A model generated the notes under the pieces. That model was given only the letters and a program-made list of their open reading frames with translations. It was not told the origin of the DNA and searched no databases. 64,000 nt of DNA, from positions 10,076,276 to 10,140,275 of the forward strand of contig NC_135568.1 in assembly GCF_964340395.1 (NCBI RefSeq), read 5' to 3'. This DNA is from Glandiceps talaboti (taxonomy: Eukaryota; Hemichordata; Enteropneusta; Spengelidae). The translations under genes were made by a program, and so were the position numbers. Below are positions 29,131-42,365 of the stretch, piece by piece. The stretch's first letter is position 1. Each line of letters begins with the position of its first letter.

Positions 29131-29420
29131 ATTTATTTTATTTATCTATTCAGGTAAACCAATGGGCATAAAGCCCATTTACAGGCACCTTTAGAAACAA
29201 ATAAGGAAAAACAAGCACTAAAAAGATAAAAACAAGGGGTAACAATAACAGAAAGAAGTGACATTAAATAAAAGGCAAACACAGAAATAAAAACAACAAA
29301 ACAGGTAAAATTATTAAAAACACGCAGCCTGAAGCACACACCGAAAGGCGGAAACAGGACTAAATAACAAGAATTAAAAACATCACTTAATAACAAGTTT
29401 CTCCTGCAGTATTCATAATA
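29130..29420 (-). mobile_element. Probable retroelement 3' fragment
   Basis: On the minus strand an A/C-poor, T-rich body ends in cctgaatag then an (AAAT)n tail at 29132-29150. This layout is typical of truncated LINE 3' ends. The open frame through it shows no recognisable domain. Confidence 0.35.
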
Positions 29421-32400
29421 TGCCATATTTGTTATTTTTTTAAATGTGACCTATCATATATACTTACATTACTCACTTACAATTCCCTGAAGTTCTAGTT
29501 CTAAGACTGATTTTTTTGTTATAAATATTTACAACATCAGAGGCTACAATGTACATACCTTCAATAATACATTCATATTCTCTAAATAATTTAATATCAT
29601 GTATATAATAATTATATTGTCAAGGATATGACAAAACTTGAACGATTAATTTTTAATAATTTTTGACAATGGAGTCAGGAAAGCTTTGATAATTCTATTT
29701 GTCTCTGGTGAGCCTCAGGCTAAACATAGCCTAAGTTTGTGTTCACTGGATCTGTTTAATACAACCATGCAGAAACCAATAAAAAACTGCATATTCTACT
29801 CTAAGATAGCAGGCTACACTTTATCTAAAGAAATAAACCATTTAAATATATTGCAACTCGATGCAGACTTAAGCATAGCGTTTTGATGTCTGCATGATGG
29901 CACATGGTTCACTTCATTTTGACAAAAAGTCACAAGAAAAGGTACTCATGCAATCTTATGTTTATGGTCATCTGAAGAGAAAGGCCAAATCGTGAACATA
30001 TTTTAAACAAACAGTGATACAAGAGAAAAATGGGATAGGTTTTTTTTTTGTGCATTGCCAACTTAATTTGCTTTTAACATAATGAGTTTGAAATAAACAC
30101 AAAAAGTAATAATGCAATTGCAAATTATGGGCCATATAACTTCCAGATATCCAATTTATCAAATTAGTCATACATTTCAATTCTAATATCTATTAGTTGG
30201 TATTTCATGTATGTTAACTCATTACTCATAATCATTAATAACACCGTGAACTTTGCAACTATTATTACACGTAAGGGAAAGGTTACCTTGTGAATTATTT
30301 CACTGTGTTTAATAAAACCTTGGATTTGAATGAGATAAAATGTGTTGGCTTCGTTCACTTTCACTTATCAGTATGGAGCTGGCATTGTTCCGAACTAAAG
30401 TGGAATGGATGTATGGGCCTTTATACCAGGCAACTTCTGTTAAAACACGTTGCTGACTGTTTCTATTGTTATATTCACAAACCATGCTGTCAAATGTACA
30501 TCAAACTGAAGTTCCCTACCATGGTCCAGACTTCATAAAGTGCTTGCTGTCAGTCTACACTGATAAGTGAAACTGAATGAAACCTTGCATATTCACCAAG
30601 TAGAATTGCCATGGACATGCATTGCCTCATGGGAGTTACCAGATCACGCATATGTAATGACTAAATATTAATTTAAATATTCATGACTTCTAAGAGCATG
30701 TTACCTCCAAATAAAATAATCATGAAATGACTCTCCAGAACCAAAAGTTTATGAAAATGCATTTATTTCCTGGCGTAAATCCAATATTAATTGCAAATGG
30801 GATTAATCCTGCAGTGTAATTTCAGCGAAAGTGGTCCTGGCTGGAAGGTTTTCCTATATTAATTTTTTTTTTTTTTTTGAGGATTTCTTCCATATATTAT
30901 TCTATTTATTGAAACAGAACTATCACTAGTAACCAGGAGATTGGTAGCATTTTAATTAGACAAATTATATGAATAATTCAATGATATTATGCAGTCTATT
31001 AATGATGATAATATCACTGGATTATTCGAACATATAATAACAAACATCAAATATCACAATTATTTTATTGTCCATTTTATGAAAAAAATAAATAGAAATT
31101 TGTCTTTTGGTTACTCTGAACATGAAAAATTATATAAATATAATTAATATATATAATTTTATAATATTACTGACAACAGACATTATGCATACGCTAGAAA
31201 GATGCTTATTCACTGAGCTGGAATATGTCTGGCATCATGGTTTAAAATTGAAATTGCAGAGGGAATAATTTTAAGTTTTTTTTGTGAAAATTTCTCTGTG
31301 TTCTTGGTACTTTGAACCTGTGACCCAAAAGAAGATTATCTACATAGATATTAAGAAGATGGGTATCATTACCTAGAAGTAGGATTTCACAGAAAATGGT
31401 CATTTAATAAAATTCATAGTTACAATGTGATAGTATCGAATTACTACAAATACGTAATACTTGTGCTATTTACCTCCAAAATATTTAATTCCTTCACTTT
31501 GATCATAAGTCTAGCTAAATCATCGGCTAAAATTCACATTACGTCAATGGTCCTTTGTAATCTATCATAATGCTGGTACCAGTATGACAAATCTGTGTAA
31601 ATGTTGTCATGGTAACAAAGCTAACTGGTTGACATCAAAACTCCAATAATGAAAGTACTGATGAATAAGCAGTTTTTTGTTTTTTTAATTTTTCAAGTGT
31701 ACGTCATATTGTTGGCAAACTATTACGATATATCATTTGTAACTGTCAACTATCAGTAATGATTGTCACAAAATTACATGCAACCGATAAAGTTGTCCCA
31801 TACCCCTGCAAAAAAATAACATGCCTAAAGCACTATGAAACAAACAAGCTACTGTACAGGTCGTTATGGCAACAGTGTACTTCAGCCTCACAACCTTTGT
31901 TCTATGAATAATTAATTTCTGATTTCCTTAACCATTGGACTAATTTTCCTGCACTGTCAAGAGTAGCTTTACCACCATTTTCATTTATATTTCAATAGAA
32001 ATCAACTCATAACAAACTAAACTGTCTTTCAATTTTTTAAAATTGTTTTTAATTTTTTATAAGAAGGAAAAAAGAATACATGACAAAACAAAGTACAAAC
32101 AAACAAACCACAAGACTAATATAGACAACCAGAAACACCTACACGTCAATATAAGTAATAAGCGGCCTCATTTATCAATGTGTTTACCAAGTACATTCCC
32201 AGAGGATGCTACTTATTTTTCTACTTTCTAAATTAAGCTAAACTTTTTAAAACTTTTTTATTTAATAATACTATAAGGAATAAAGTATACTCGTCAGAGA
32301 CAGAGTTATAGAAAAAAGTTGGCACCAGCTGGTACACAAGAATGATCCGATATAATCCTTATGGCTTTACTGATAAGATAACACTACCTGTAATACCCAA

Positions 32401-32974
32401 ATCTGGGCTTGAAACCCTGGCAGATATACAGTCTAGGATGTTTGGGGTTTTGGAAGTTACGTTAAATTTGCTGTATAATGCCATTATTACCTGATGCTAT
32501 TAGTCTTAAGTTTAGTTTTACACTAGTTAGTTTATTAATTTCCCCCTTTTATTTCTTAAAAATTCAACCTAGGGCGCATATATTATATTGGAGTGCCTAT
32601 TGACAGGCGTGACCTCTGACACGGCCGCGATTTTGGCATGGATTGCCATTGTCTAGGTACGCAAAAAACATTGCCTCGGTATATCGAGTCGCAAAACTAT
32701 TGAAATATGTAGCGGCATTGGACAATTCAAAAAATGTTCAACCAGCATGCCGATCTGAAGTAATTGCGTACGTAACGTATGTATGTATGTACATATGGTG
32801 ACTGATGAGGTGAAATGTCATTGGCTACTATGTGACATGCGTAAATGACCAGCACGAATGCACGTATCATATCTGTTCATCTTGAAAATGAACTCTATTG
32901 ATAAGGAATTTACATGTAGTTTCTAGAAAAATTACACTTAGATGTTGAGAATCGTGTGCTGTGTAATTGTTATT

Positions 32975-33335
32975 GTTAAAGTGGCCGCACCATGGATGAA
33001 AACTGGGTATTTATTTTCTGATTTTTAATGTCTAAAACAATTTTTTCATGGCTTCCTACTTGAAAAATCAATGTGAAACAACATAGACCAAGTCTTTATT
33101 TGTAACGCAATACCTTGCCTAAAACTTAATAAATGTTTGAAATGTTCGTTATTGTACGTTCAATAACAAACTTTTTAGCACATTGTTTAGCTTTTGCAAT
33201 GTATTGAATTACAAACAAGGACTTGGTCAATGTTGTTTCACATTTATTTTTCAAGTAGTAAGCCATGATAAAAATTTTTTCTAAAATCCAAAATAGATAC
33301 CCAATCCTCATCCATATGAACACTTTAATTAATTA
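32975..33335. mobile_element. Large fold-back element with arms of about 150 bases
   Basis: From aaagtggccgcaccatggat gaaaactgggtattta on the left to its reverse-complement counterpart ending ccatatgaacactttaatt on the right. Internal matches include aacatagaccaagtcttta against the reverse complement of aaggacttggtcaatgttgt. A fragment of one arm recurs at about 9500-9540 (tcaagtccttgtttgtaact). Confidence 0.8.
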
Positions 33336-34199
33336 ACAATTACAAGTGATGTGAAGAGAGAGGTGTTGGTAGTTTATCTGTAGTCAGGGCCAATCACTTT
33401 GAGAGAATATTGTTCGGATTCAACTTAATTATATGCTTGGCAGTGAGATTTAGTCAGGAACTTCTGTGACTTGTTCAGCTCCAATTTTCAATTGATTTTA
33501 AATTGATCTAAACAAACTACAGCTTATGTTTGGTAGTCTAGATGCGATACTGGTAGTAGTGTGTACGTGTGCTGGACTACAGCTAATTTTTAGCTCCATT
33601 TTGAAGCTAATTCCCACCTTTTAGAATTGTATATTTAGCAACATGTACACTTTCCCAAGATTTGGAAATACTATCATGAGATGAAGTTAGCTAGGTAGAA
33701 TAATTTCTGTAAAATTTTATACTAAAAAAAAATGATGAGAGAATTCCAAATGTTTGGACGAGGTTCCTTTAATATTTACAGAAAGAGTCCATAGGACAAA
33801 TAATAGATATCTCTGGTTGGAATGTCAAAAATGTTATGCAGTTTTTACAAAAAAATTGTTTTAATACTTCGTCTAAATTATGAATTGTCACCCAAACTGT
33901 TGTGTTTTGACCAATACTTCGCCAATTTCGTTTTTTGAAACTCATGTAGCAAATTCATAAATTTGTAAATATTGTTAAGCGGAAAATCAGATATAATGAC
34001 ATGACAAATGGTGTTATTGTGAATACATTATAGAATTTACAATCACCCTTTGGACACTGTGTATTACAGCCAAAGCTTCCTTTCTGATTTGCTATGTGTG
34101 GTGTAAGCCTGATGTAAGTGTTGGGGTAATGCAGTTGTTAATAGTACACATTCTGGTGAAGTGTTAATAGTGCCAGCCTGGTATTAGCACTGAATCAGC

Positions 34200-34345
34200 A
34201 TGGTGTTAACATAGGGCTGGTGCAGGCATAACCCTTCCAGTTACTAACAAAATGCTGGTGAGGTTAGTGCCAGTCTGAGCACTGAACAAGCCTTATAAGT
34301 TATAAGTGTTAACATAGGGCTGGTGCAGGCACTGTCCCATTGACC
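34200..34345 (+). repeat. Direct repeat containing aacatagggctggtgcaggc
   Basis: The stretch gtgttaacatagggctggtg caggca is present at about 34203 and 34307. Confidence 0.75.
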
Positions 34346-34399
34346 CAATGCTAGCCCAGTTGGCCGGGAAAAGCAATTCTTGAGGGTCCACTTGATATG

Positions 34400-34580
34400 A
34401 TCACAATCAAACTCTAGTCTACTGTTATATGTGCATCGAATGTCAAGATCTCTCTTTACTCTAGTGCTATCCATGGCATCAAATCTCAAGATCTCACTTA
34501 ATAGTCTATGTGCTATACGTGCATCAAATCTCAAGATCTCTCTTTACTCTTTGGTATTGAATCGGAAGATCTCTCTTAAT
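34400..34580 (+). repeat. Four-copy degenerate tandem repeat
   Basis: Copies of gcatcaaatctcaagatctc (t)ctttactct with 40-60-base spacing. Confidence 0.75.
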
Positions 34581-34594
34581 GTCTAGCTCAATGA

Positions 34595-34905
34595 AGTCCC
34601 AAGATATGAAATTTCAAATTCAACCAAAGCCACCCACACAGTCATTAACATCATGTCTTTGTTAATCAATCACAAAATTCTGCCCAAAGATAAGTTGCTG
34701 TTTATTGAGGGCAGTTACATTATGTCCAAATATGGTATATTTGTCATATCAGGATGCTACTTATACACTGTTTACATCATTCTAACAGTTGGGGTTTGCT
34801 CATTTGCATGAACAACTTTTGGGTCATGATTTCTCATTCAGCTAGATGGGCTGGTGAGATCTTGAGATTGGAAGCCACGGATAGCATCTAGACTAGTACT
34901 CTATC
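34595..34905 (+). mobile_element. Family A related copy
   Basis: Shares gccacccacacagtcattaa catcatg, gtccaaatatggtatatttg tca and aggatgctacttatacactg tttacatcat with the 25873 and 57905 copies, but its right end is the caagattggaagccacg type also seen at 3980. Confidence 0.65.
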
Positions 34906-35158
34906 TGAACAATGTAATAAGTATGCCAAGCTCTCTTGTCACTTCTGAGCATTCTCTTGATAGGATGACAATACTCCAAAACACTTCATTTTATGTGAAA
35001 TTACTATCAAAACAGTCAACCGACACTATGCTCTTTCTCTGGCATTTAACTAGCAACTGAAGAAGGTGCCTCTGGTCTCTGAAAACGCTTTAAGAAAAAA
35101 TTCTGGTGAGAACACTACTAGCATATGACACTAACCTTATATAAGCTATATAGTTTGT

Positions 35159-35300
<142 letters not shown>

Positions 35301-36359
35301 TAACATTTCTGTAACAAACTAGATGTTATAGTGAATGTTCTGCTATGACAAACAACCTTTCACCATCATCATGTCCCCATAACTTACAATTCCTAAGCTT
35401 GTTTGGTTGTTTTTGTGTCTGAAGTATTCAGAATTTTTCTCTCGGTCTTACATGTATGTGTTCAATCCTGTTTTTCTCCAGCTTGTAGCGTTTTGTGCAT
35501 TTATAAACAAATACACTACTGGTAGCTACAAGAACCCTGGTAACAGAAAGGGGTAAATCTGGTAAAACTGGAAGAGTTTCCCATACATTAGACCATAATT
35601 TTGGTGGGGAACCCTTATAACATAACTGGGGAACTAAGATAGATTTTACCTACTTACCGCCTTTAACAGAAACACTGCAGGAACCCTGGTTTTAATGACT
35701 GGGAACTACTGTATGGTAGATTTTACCTACATGTAAACACTGTTGTGCTGCTCTTAACATAAAGTAAGTCCCTGCTCTGATGGGATACAATCAATAAATA
35801 GAGTACACAACATTCTTTATTACTATCTTTGTTTCATGATTCCAAGTGACCAGTCATAAAAGCACCACTGTCAATGATTATACTGAGTCTGTACAGTCAC
35901 CGTAATACTGTTGTCTGTATGTGTACAGTGCACATACCCGTATAGCATGGTAAGCGTGAGTAGTGCGTAATAAAGCAGTTATACTTTATAGCGTACTTCT
36001 AAATTTTATGGCTTGATATTTAGTACGACTTTCATGGATGATGCTCATCGAGTTTTACATTATATTATGAGTATAAGCATATCAAGTCTTGAACTACACG
36101 GTAGTCTGATCTTTAGCTTCAGCCTGGGGGATTGGTGAAACAACATAGTATTTATTTTGTTGTTTATTAACAACCAATGATACTGTTTATCAATACAACA
36201 CAAGGACCAAATTCCACATTCTGAAAGGCCACTCCCGTCTTTCAGATCCATCGCTCCAAATAGTTCATCAATCTAATGCATTCTCCCATTCCTCTCGTTA
36301 TTCCATATTGTTGCATAATTTTTTTGCATCTATCTGGTATATTTGTATTTTGAATTGTA

Positions 36360-36460
36360 TTTGTATTTGTTAGATTTTGCAATTGTATGAACAAACATAT
36401 TTTGGACTCATTGCCGTTTATAAACGAAATAAAATAAATATGAAATAAATAAATATTTCA
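36360..36460 (+). mobile_element. Possible LINE 3' tail
   Basis: gactcattgccgtttataaa cgaaataaaataaatatg then aaataaataaat; a unique segment followed by a short A-rich tandem tail, as in non-LTR retrotransposon 3' ends. No coding part was identified upstream. Confidence 0.3.
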
Positions 36461-36762
36461 CCATTATAAAATTTTCAATACCCAATTTAATATGAAAGGA
36501 AAAATCAATCAATTAATCCATAAAAGCTTTCTTATTTCATTTGATGGTTATGAATTCAGCGATACCACTCTCTTTAAAAAAATACCATCAATTATTAATC
36601 ATTTCTTACTGGCTTTTAAGGAATTAACTGAGTTGAAACTGAACGCATCAGTATGGGCAAGAAAATTAAGCTGTTAATTAATTTAATTTTAATACCCACT
36701 GTCATATTAATATGCCATCAAATATTCATTAGAATATTTGCATCGATCACTTTCATGTCCAT

Positions 36763-37040
36763 GAGAATAGGCCATTCCAGACTGCAAACAGGAAATTGAG
36801 AGTACAGCGTCCTTGCTCAAATTGGGGGTATCATCACCCCATAGTACCATTTCTTAAGAGCTTTGCCCCTTGGTATTCTGTAGCAAGTGTAAATCAGGGA
36901 TGTTTTTCATATTGTTCAGACATCGAGGAACACAGTAGTGCTCTATGATTAGCCGGGTAACCTATACCATGTATACCCCCAAGGTAAACACAGACAGGAA
37001 GTAGAGCGTCACCATGGCAAATTTTGGAAAGGCCTATTCA
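36763..37040 (-). mobile_element. TAGGCC-end MITE, second copy (family C)
   Basis: Starts taggccattccagactgcaa acagg and ends ccatggcaaattttggaaag gcctat, the inverted counterpart of the element at 28707-28997. About 275 bases, non-coding. Confidence 0.75.
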
Positions 37041-37221
37041 TCTGTGTTAAACCACTGTATGACAGAAAATTTTCCTTTAAACACAAAACTGAATATTGTT
37101 ACTTGGGTATACAGTTGAAAATTTCAAGCAACGATTTTCAATTGTGTTTGGATAATTTTATTTATTTATAAACTTGTACATAAATTAATTACATCATTGA
37201 ATTGTTCATAGGTTATATCTT

Positions 37222-37590
37222 AAAGGGGCACAAGCTGAGTTTATACATGTTTAGGTTAGTTTTTACTGTGTATCTAAAAGGTACTCACATTATTGTACCT
37301 ACTGAAGCAAACTTAACCACTACTTGCAATTGACTGAACTCAAACCTGGTATTAAGATATAACCCACAAATGATCCAATGATGTAATTTATCATATGTAT
37401 CAAAAAAATGTTCAGGAAACTCTTCGTATGCAATCAGCTGTTCTAACAATGCCAGAAGACAATCATAAGGTTATAGAAGACATGCATCGACATTATTATT
37501 AAACTAGAATGTGGCTTAATAAGTATTTTCACTTGGGTAAAAAGCTTATAAAGTGAGCTTGTGTCACTTTTAATACCCGGCTTGAGTTCA
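37222..37590 (+). mobile_element. Dispersed family D copy, uninterrupted
   Basis: Uninterrupted counterpart of the split copy at 28465-29130; the site between caatgccagaagacaatc and atagaag corresponds to the insertion point of the family C MITE in the other copy. Confidence 0.7.
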
Positions 37591-40459
37591 GTCGATTGCA
37601 TGTGGTGGTTATGTATACTTCAGTGAGTAGAATACAATGAATATTCTCTGAATTTACTTAAAAAATTATGCACAAAAATATATCAACTCATGTGCCCCTT
37701 TAATAACGAGGTCACCCTTGTATCATCCTTAGCATTAGACCTGCACTATCTGCAACTGGGACATTTTTTATTATCAAATAACTAAACATATATTCACTAA
37801 AAATTGGAAGTAAGTTATAAAAAATACACTTTATCTGTTAATTAGTGGTCAATGATATCAATAGTGTTTACGGGTCGTGTAGTGGCATATCTTGATGAGC
37901 GAGAGCTCGGTTTTCATTATGTCATCATGTTTTAAAGACTGCACGGCTGTAACTGGTGTATCATTATTTCAATCAGACAACCACAATCTCTTCACTTAAA
38001 ATTGTTAAAATACCAATAATTAGACATCGTACATTTAATCAATAGTCGATATTATCCATAAGTAGTACAGAAACAGGTTGACATCATGAGATTGCCATTA
38101 TGGGAGTTGATTATTGGGTGTGGATCCAAAACTCAATTTGAATTGATTTGATTGATTTGCATACAAGTTATGTTTACCTAAAGGTGATGGAATGTTGTTG
38201 ACAGTATACGATATCACAAGTAAGTTATATTGTACCGAGCAAAACAGTTTAAAAAAAACAAAACAAAACAAAAAACATTCCAGTTGCAGTTAGTGTACCT
38301 TTAACATGTTTATGTGTTTTTATCTTTATCATCACACATCTAGCAGAGTGGCCAATCAAATCCCCTCCCAAAATATCACATACTTAGGGGATTGATTACC
38401 TGTTCTGACAACAATGATCTTTCAAAAGCATATACTGTTGGTAAAAGTGACGTAAATTAATATTTGGAGGTAGAAAAACAAACATTTGTTTGCATGAACA
38501 ATAATGGTATGCTTTTGAAAGACGCCGTTTGAACGACAAACGTCATGTGACTTCAACAAATAAAACTAGAAACCATGAATCAAATTAAAGTGGCGATTGT
38601 TTGATGTTGGACCTTTTCTTCTGGTTGACTTTATTTTTGGTACTTTAATGACACCATGGAAACCAGATGAAATAAATAACAATGACCTAAATTCATTTCT
38701 CTCTGTTATCATTTAAAACATAATGGTGTCACCTTTGTTCTCTATCTTTGTCAAAGGTGTATTAGTGAGAGGTCCTTATTAAAGTCCACACCTTTGATGT
38801 TATGATGTAAAATTCAACACACATGCTGCCCATTATTATGTTGTGCTAGCCAGACTGACCCCACCCACACAACAAAGCCCACCTGGTCATCTTTTGTTTT
38901 CAATTCAATATATTTGTATTGAGTCACCTTACATGGTTTGTTGTTTCAGTTCACGGATTACAACAGTTATCTAATTATACTCATCTAGTAAAGGATCTAC
39001 CAATACACCAAACTGTTCAACCGCCAAAACACGGAAACTAAATGGTGTACACATCCTCGGGGCATAAGCACACGATTTGCCATTGTTAAAATGAATGACA
39101 ACGATAGTTGTCATACAATTTACAGACATTTCCTACCTTGTCCTTATGTATGTAGTTTTCTTTGAGTTTCTGTGTTATAATCAACACGATCGCTTCTACT
39201 ACGAGTCCACAGGTGATAGATACCTCAGCCCTCCGATGTCCCAATCTGAACTTTGTGCTGCTATCTCCTGTGAATTAATTCCGCTATCAAGCAACTGTCT
39301 GGGCTAAACAGTGCGATTGTCCTGACAAAAAAACAACAACAGCGCACCGGCAGGTCAATGTTAATTTGTTGAAAACCCCAAGGTTTCTCTGTCTTTACAA
39401 GGTGAAAAATCGACATGCAACGTTACATTTTACCGCACTCAGCTCCGACGTTACATGGTAGTGCGATATCTGTGGTATTTGATCGTGAGTTGAAGCTACT
39501 GGCGGCGATTGGGTTATTCCGGATCCAGCGTCGAGTGTAATTTGGTGATCGAGCGATAGTGATCTTCAAATACCTGAGTTGACTCGATAAAATAAAATTG
39601 TTCACACGTTTACGCCTCTGTAATCTCGTACCACCGTTTTTGTACGTGTAAACCCGGAAGCTCACAACATAGGTTGCCCTACTTGTACACCACGCCCAAA
39701 ATACTAGATACAGATAAAATAAAAATTAACAGGTTGCTGGTCACTTTACGTCGCCATCGGTCTGCTGTCTCTCTGAGTCAGCTGCTGCATGCGGTGCATA
39801 CAAACAATCGGGTCGCTCCTCTGCCTCTGTCCCTTGTGTCTGAGTGTTATAACGTCCCAATTCATTGAGTTAAAATTGCTGGATTATGCATTAATACAAT
39901 AGCCATTCTCTCTAACGTTGTCAAATACGCTGCCAATCAAACTTTAGGGATAGTTTTTGAATACGAGTAATCGTTCGGCGAGTAGACGGCCATTGGTACG
40001 TAGTGCTACCTTCCGCGAAGCGTTCAAGTTGGGCAAATATGAGCGAGTGGGGGCGCTCAGACACGATCGCGTCCCTACTGTGTAACATAAATTTCAAAAT
40101 TTCGAATTTTGTCGCATTTATTAAACCCAATTCTTTTTCGCAAGCAGTAAATAATGTAACTCAATGTATGAAAATGTTTTGCAATATTTTAAACATGATT
40201 CTCCCAGATATTTGCAAGTCTGCACGCTCACATTTACCCATAGAGTGTTGGTTGATTGTTCTAGCGAAGGTTTTATTATTTTCTATGCAAAATTGCCGTA
40301 AAATTTCAAAAATAATGTAAAATGGATATTAATAAAAGACATTTTCCATTGTTTTTCAGTATCGTGTCAAAATTTTTTTTTGTTTATATGGTCGGACCAT
40401 TGTAAATTATGGACATGTAGACCGGTGTGTGTTTGACGTGAACTTAACAAAAACGATAT

Positions 40460-40560
40460 AGACAGACAGGCAGACAGACAGACAGACAGACAGACTAGAT
40501 AGACAGACAGACAGACTAGATAGACAGACAGACTGTAGTTTGTTTGTTTGTTTGTTTGTT
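40460..40560 (+). repeat. (GACA)n and (GTTT)n microsatellites
   Basis: gaca/gata units followed by gtttgtttg repeats, about 400 bases before the start codon of the plus-strand gene. Confidence 0.9.
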
Positions 40561-40938
40561 TGATCGCGCGCTCATACTACTACTGCGCATATTTACTGAG
40601 CATGTACGTAATAATGTCAGCTGCAAGTTTGCAGATTTCTAGCTCTGTCGTCGTACGTCAAATATGATTTATGAATTTTGCAATATTATTTTAGGTTTTA
40701 AATCCCAGTCCAATATTTTCGTCGTTTTAGTTAGATGAGGATTTCGAGTTGGAGTGCTTTAACAAGATTTGACTTCGTGATTTGTACAAATTGGAGTGGT
40801 ACTGGAGACAGACCTGTGACGTGAATTTGAAGCAGACGACAAAAGCGTAAAAAAGTTTCACATGCGACAATGGTTACCCCTGAAAATGCAATGTTTGAAC
40901 AAAGTTAGCAGCTACAAGAATATTTACTTGGATTTGAA

Positions 40939-42317
40939 ATGTCATCTACGTTACGAAGGAGTCGACGATCCGTACCGAAGACAGTTGAAGAGGTTAGCAC
41001 ATTCACAATAATATTGTGTTGAAACGTCATCATTCGAACTCGTCCATTTTGTATTTGTTGAGAATTTCCGGTCTCTGGTGTTGATTGAAGCAAGAGGAAA
41101 CTGGAGTACCCAGGAAAATCTTCCGAACTGTCAAACTGAACATCACCCTTCTAATCTTACATCCACGTTTGCCCATAGTTTATAATGGAAACCATCCAAC
41201 TCTAGGCAGGTTCAAAATTATTTGAGTTATTTCCCAAAATGGAAAGAATACTTTTTCCACATAAAATACTTTTTTTTCTGGAGTTTGGTTGAAGTAAGTT
41301 TTTAACATGTCGAAATGTACTTTTCCAGAGGCAGTGCTTGATAGGAGGTGCAATAAGAAAAACTAGTAATGCAATACAGTCTATTGTTAGCCGCAGTACT
41401 CATGATGATTTTAGAAAGAATTGTTTCCATATGATGCAGGTTAGTCTTGAAAATATAATCATAATACTATTTCTATGCATGATAACTTCTAAATATGATA
41501 GAATTTCACTATGATGATGCAAGTCGTTAGATTCTCAACTGTAGTAAACAATTGGATGTTTGCTTGTATTAGTTACCAATGCTTTCAACTGTTCATCTAC
41601 AGTGGAACACGTGATTTTTACCCACTAAAATAAGGCCCCAGTGAAAATACTTTCTAATCAAAATTTCCAATTTTTCTTCAGTTTAACTTAAATCCCTTGA
41701 AAAAGTTTATATTCCACACTATATTTTTCACTGATTTTAAAACCAAACAGTATCAAGTAAAAAAGTAATGCCAGTAGTTTATTTAGTAGAAAAGAAATCA
41801 TTTTGTGACCGAGCTATACTGCATATATATGATGGGATCAGGTACTGGTACAGGCAGTTTGATGTTAGTGTTCACCAGCTGTGTTTGATACAACCAAGAA
41901 ATTGCAGCCTTGTTATCTTAAATTTAAAAGCTATGTACAATGTGCAGTAAAATCTCTTATTAGCTGCAGCAGGGTTGTGTCAAACAGAGCCAGTGAACAC
42001 TAACATAAAGCAGGTTGTAGATAGTTAAGTATGAAGAGCCCAAGGTATATCAACTGATAGATAATGTCAGAAGGTAGGGGACTCATGTAGATAATTTCTG
42101 ATTTCTTTCCAGGTTTCAAATGTATATGAAATGACAGAGGCAGTCAAGTCTAGATTGTGGTCTATTGCAGGGCAAAGAATGGGTATCCAGGAACCCATCC
42201 CTCAAAATACTATCATGGTGAAACATTCATTATTTATTCATTTTTAGAACAAATGAGATAAGTGTGTCAGGAAAGAGTGTATTTGCATATCATGCCTGTA
42301 CAGTGTGCACATGTACA

Positions 42318-42365
<48 letters not shown>

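Noticed and set aside
29142-29426. 94-codon hydrophobic open frame as a membrane protein
   Set aside because: T-rich sequence next to an (AAAT)n tail, better explained as a retroelement remnant.
39423-39665. 80-codon minus-strand open frame as first exon of a gene
   Set aside because: Basic low-similarity peptide with no clear donor-acceptor partner; the CpG-rich context fits a promoter better.
40870-40908. Upstream ATG as the start of the plus-strand gene
   Set aside because: Its frame ends after 12 codons, before the first donor; the ATG at 40939 gives a continuous frame through all six exons.
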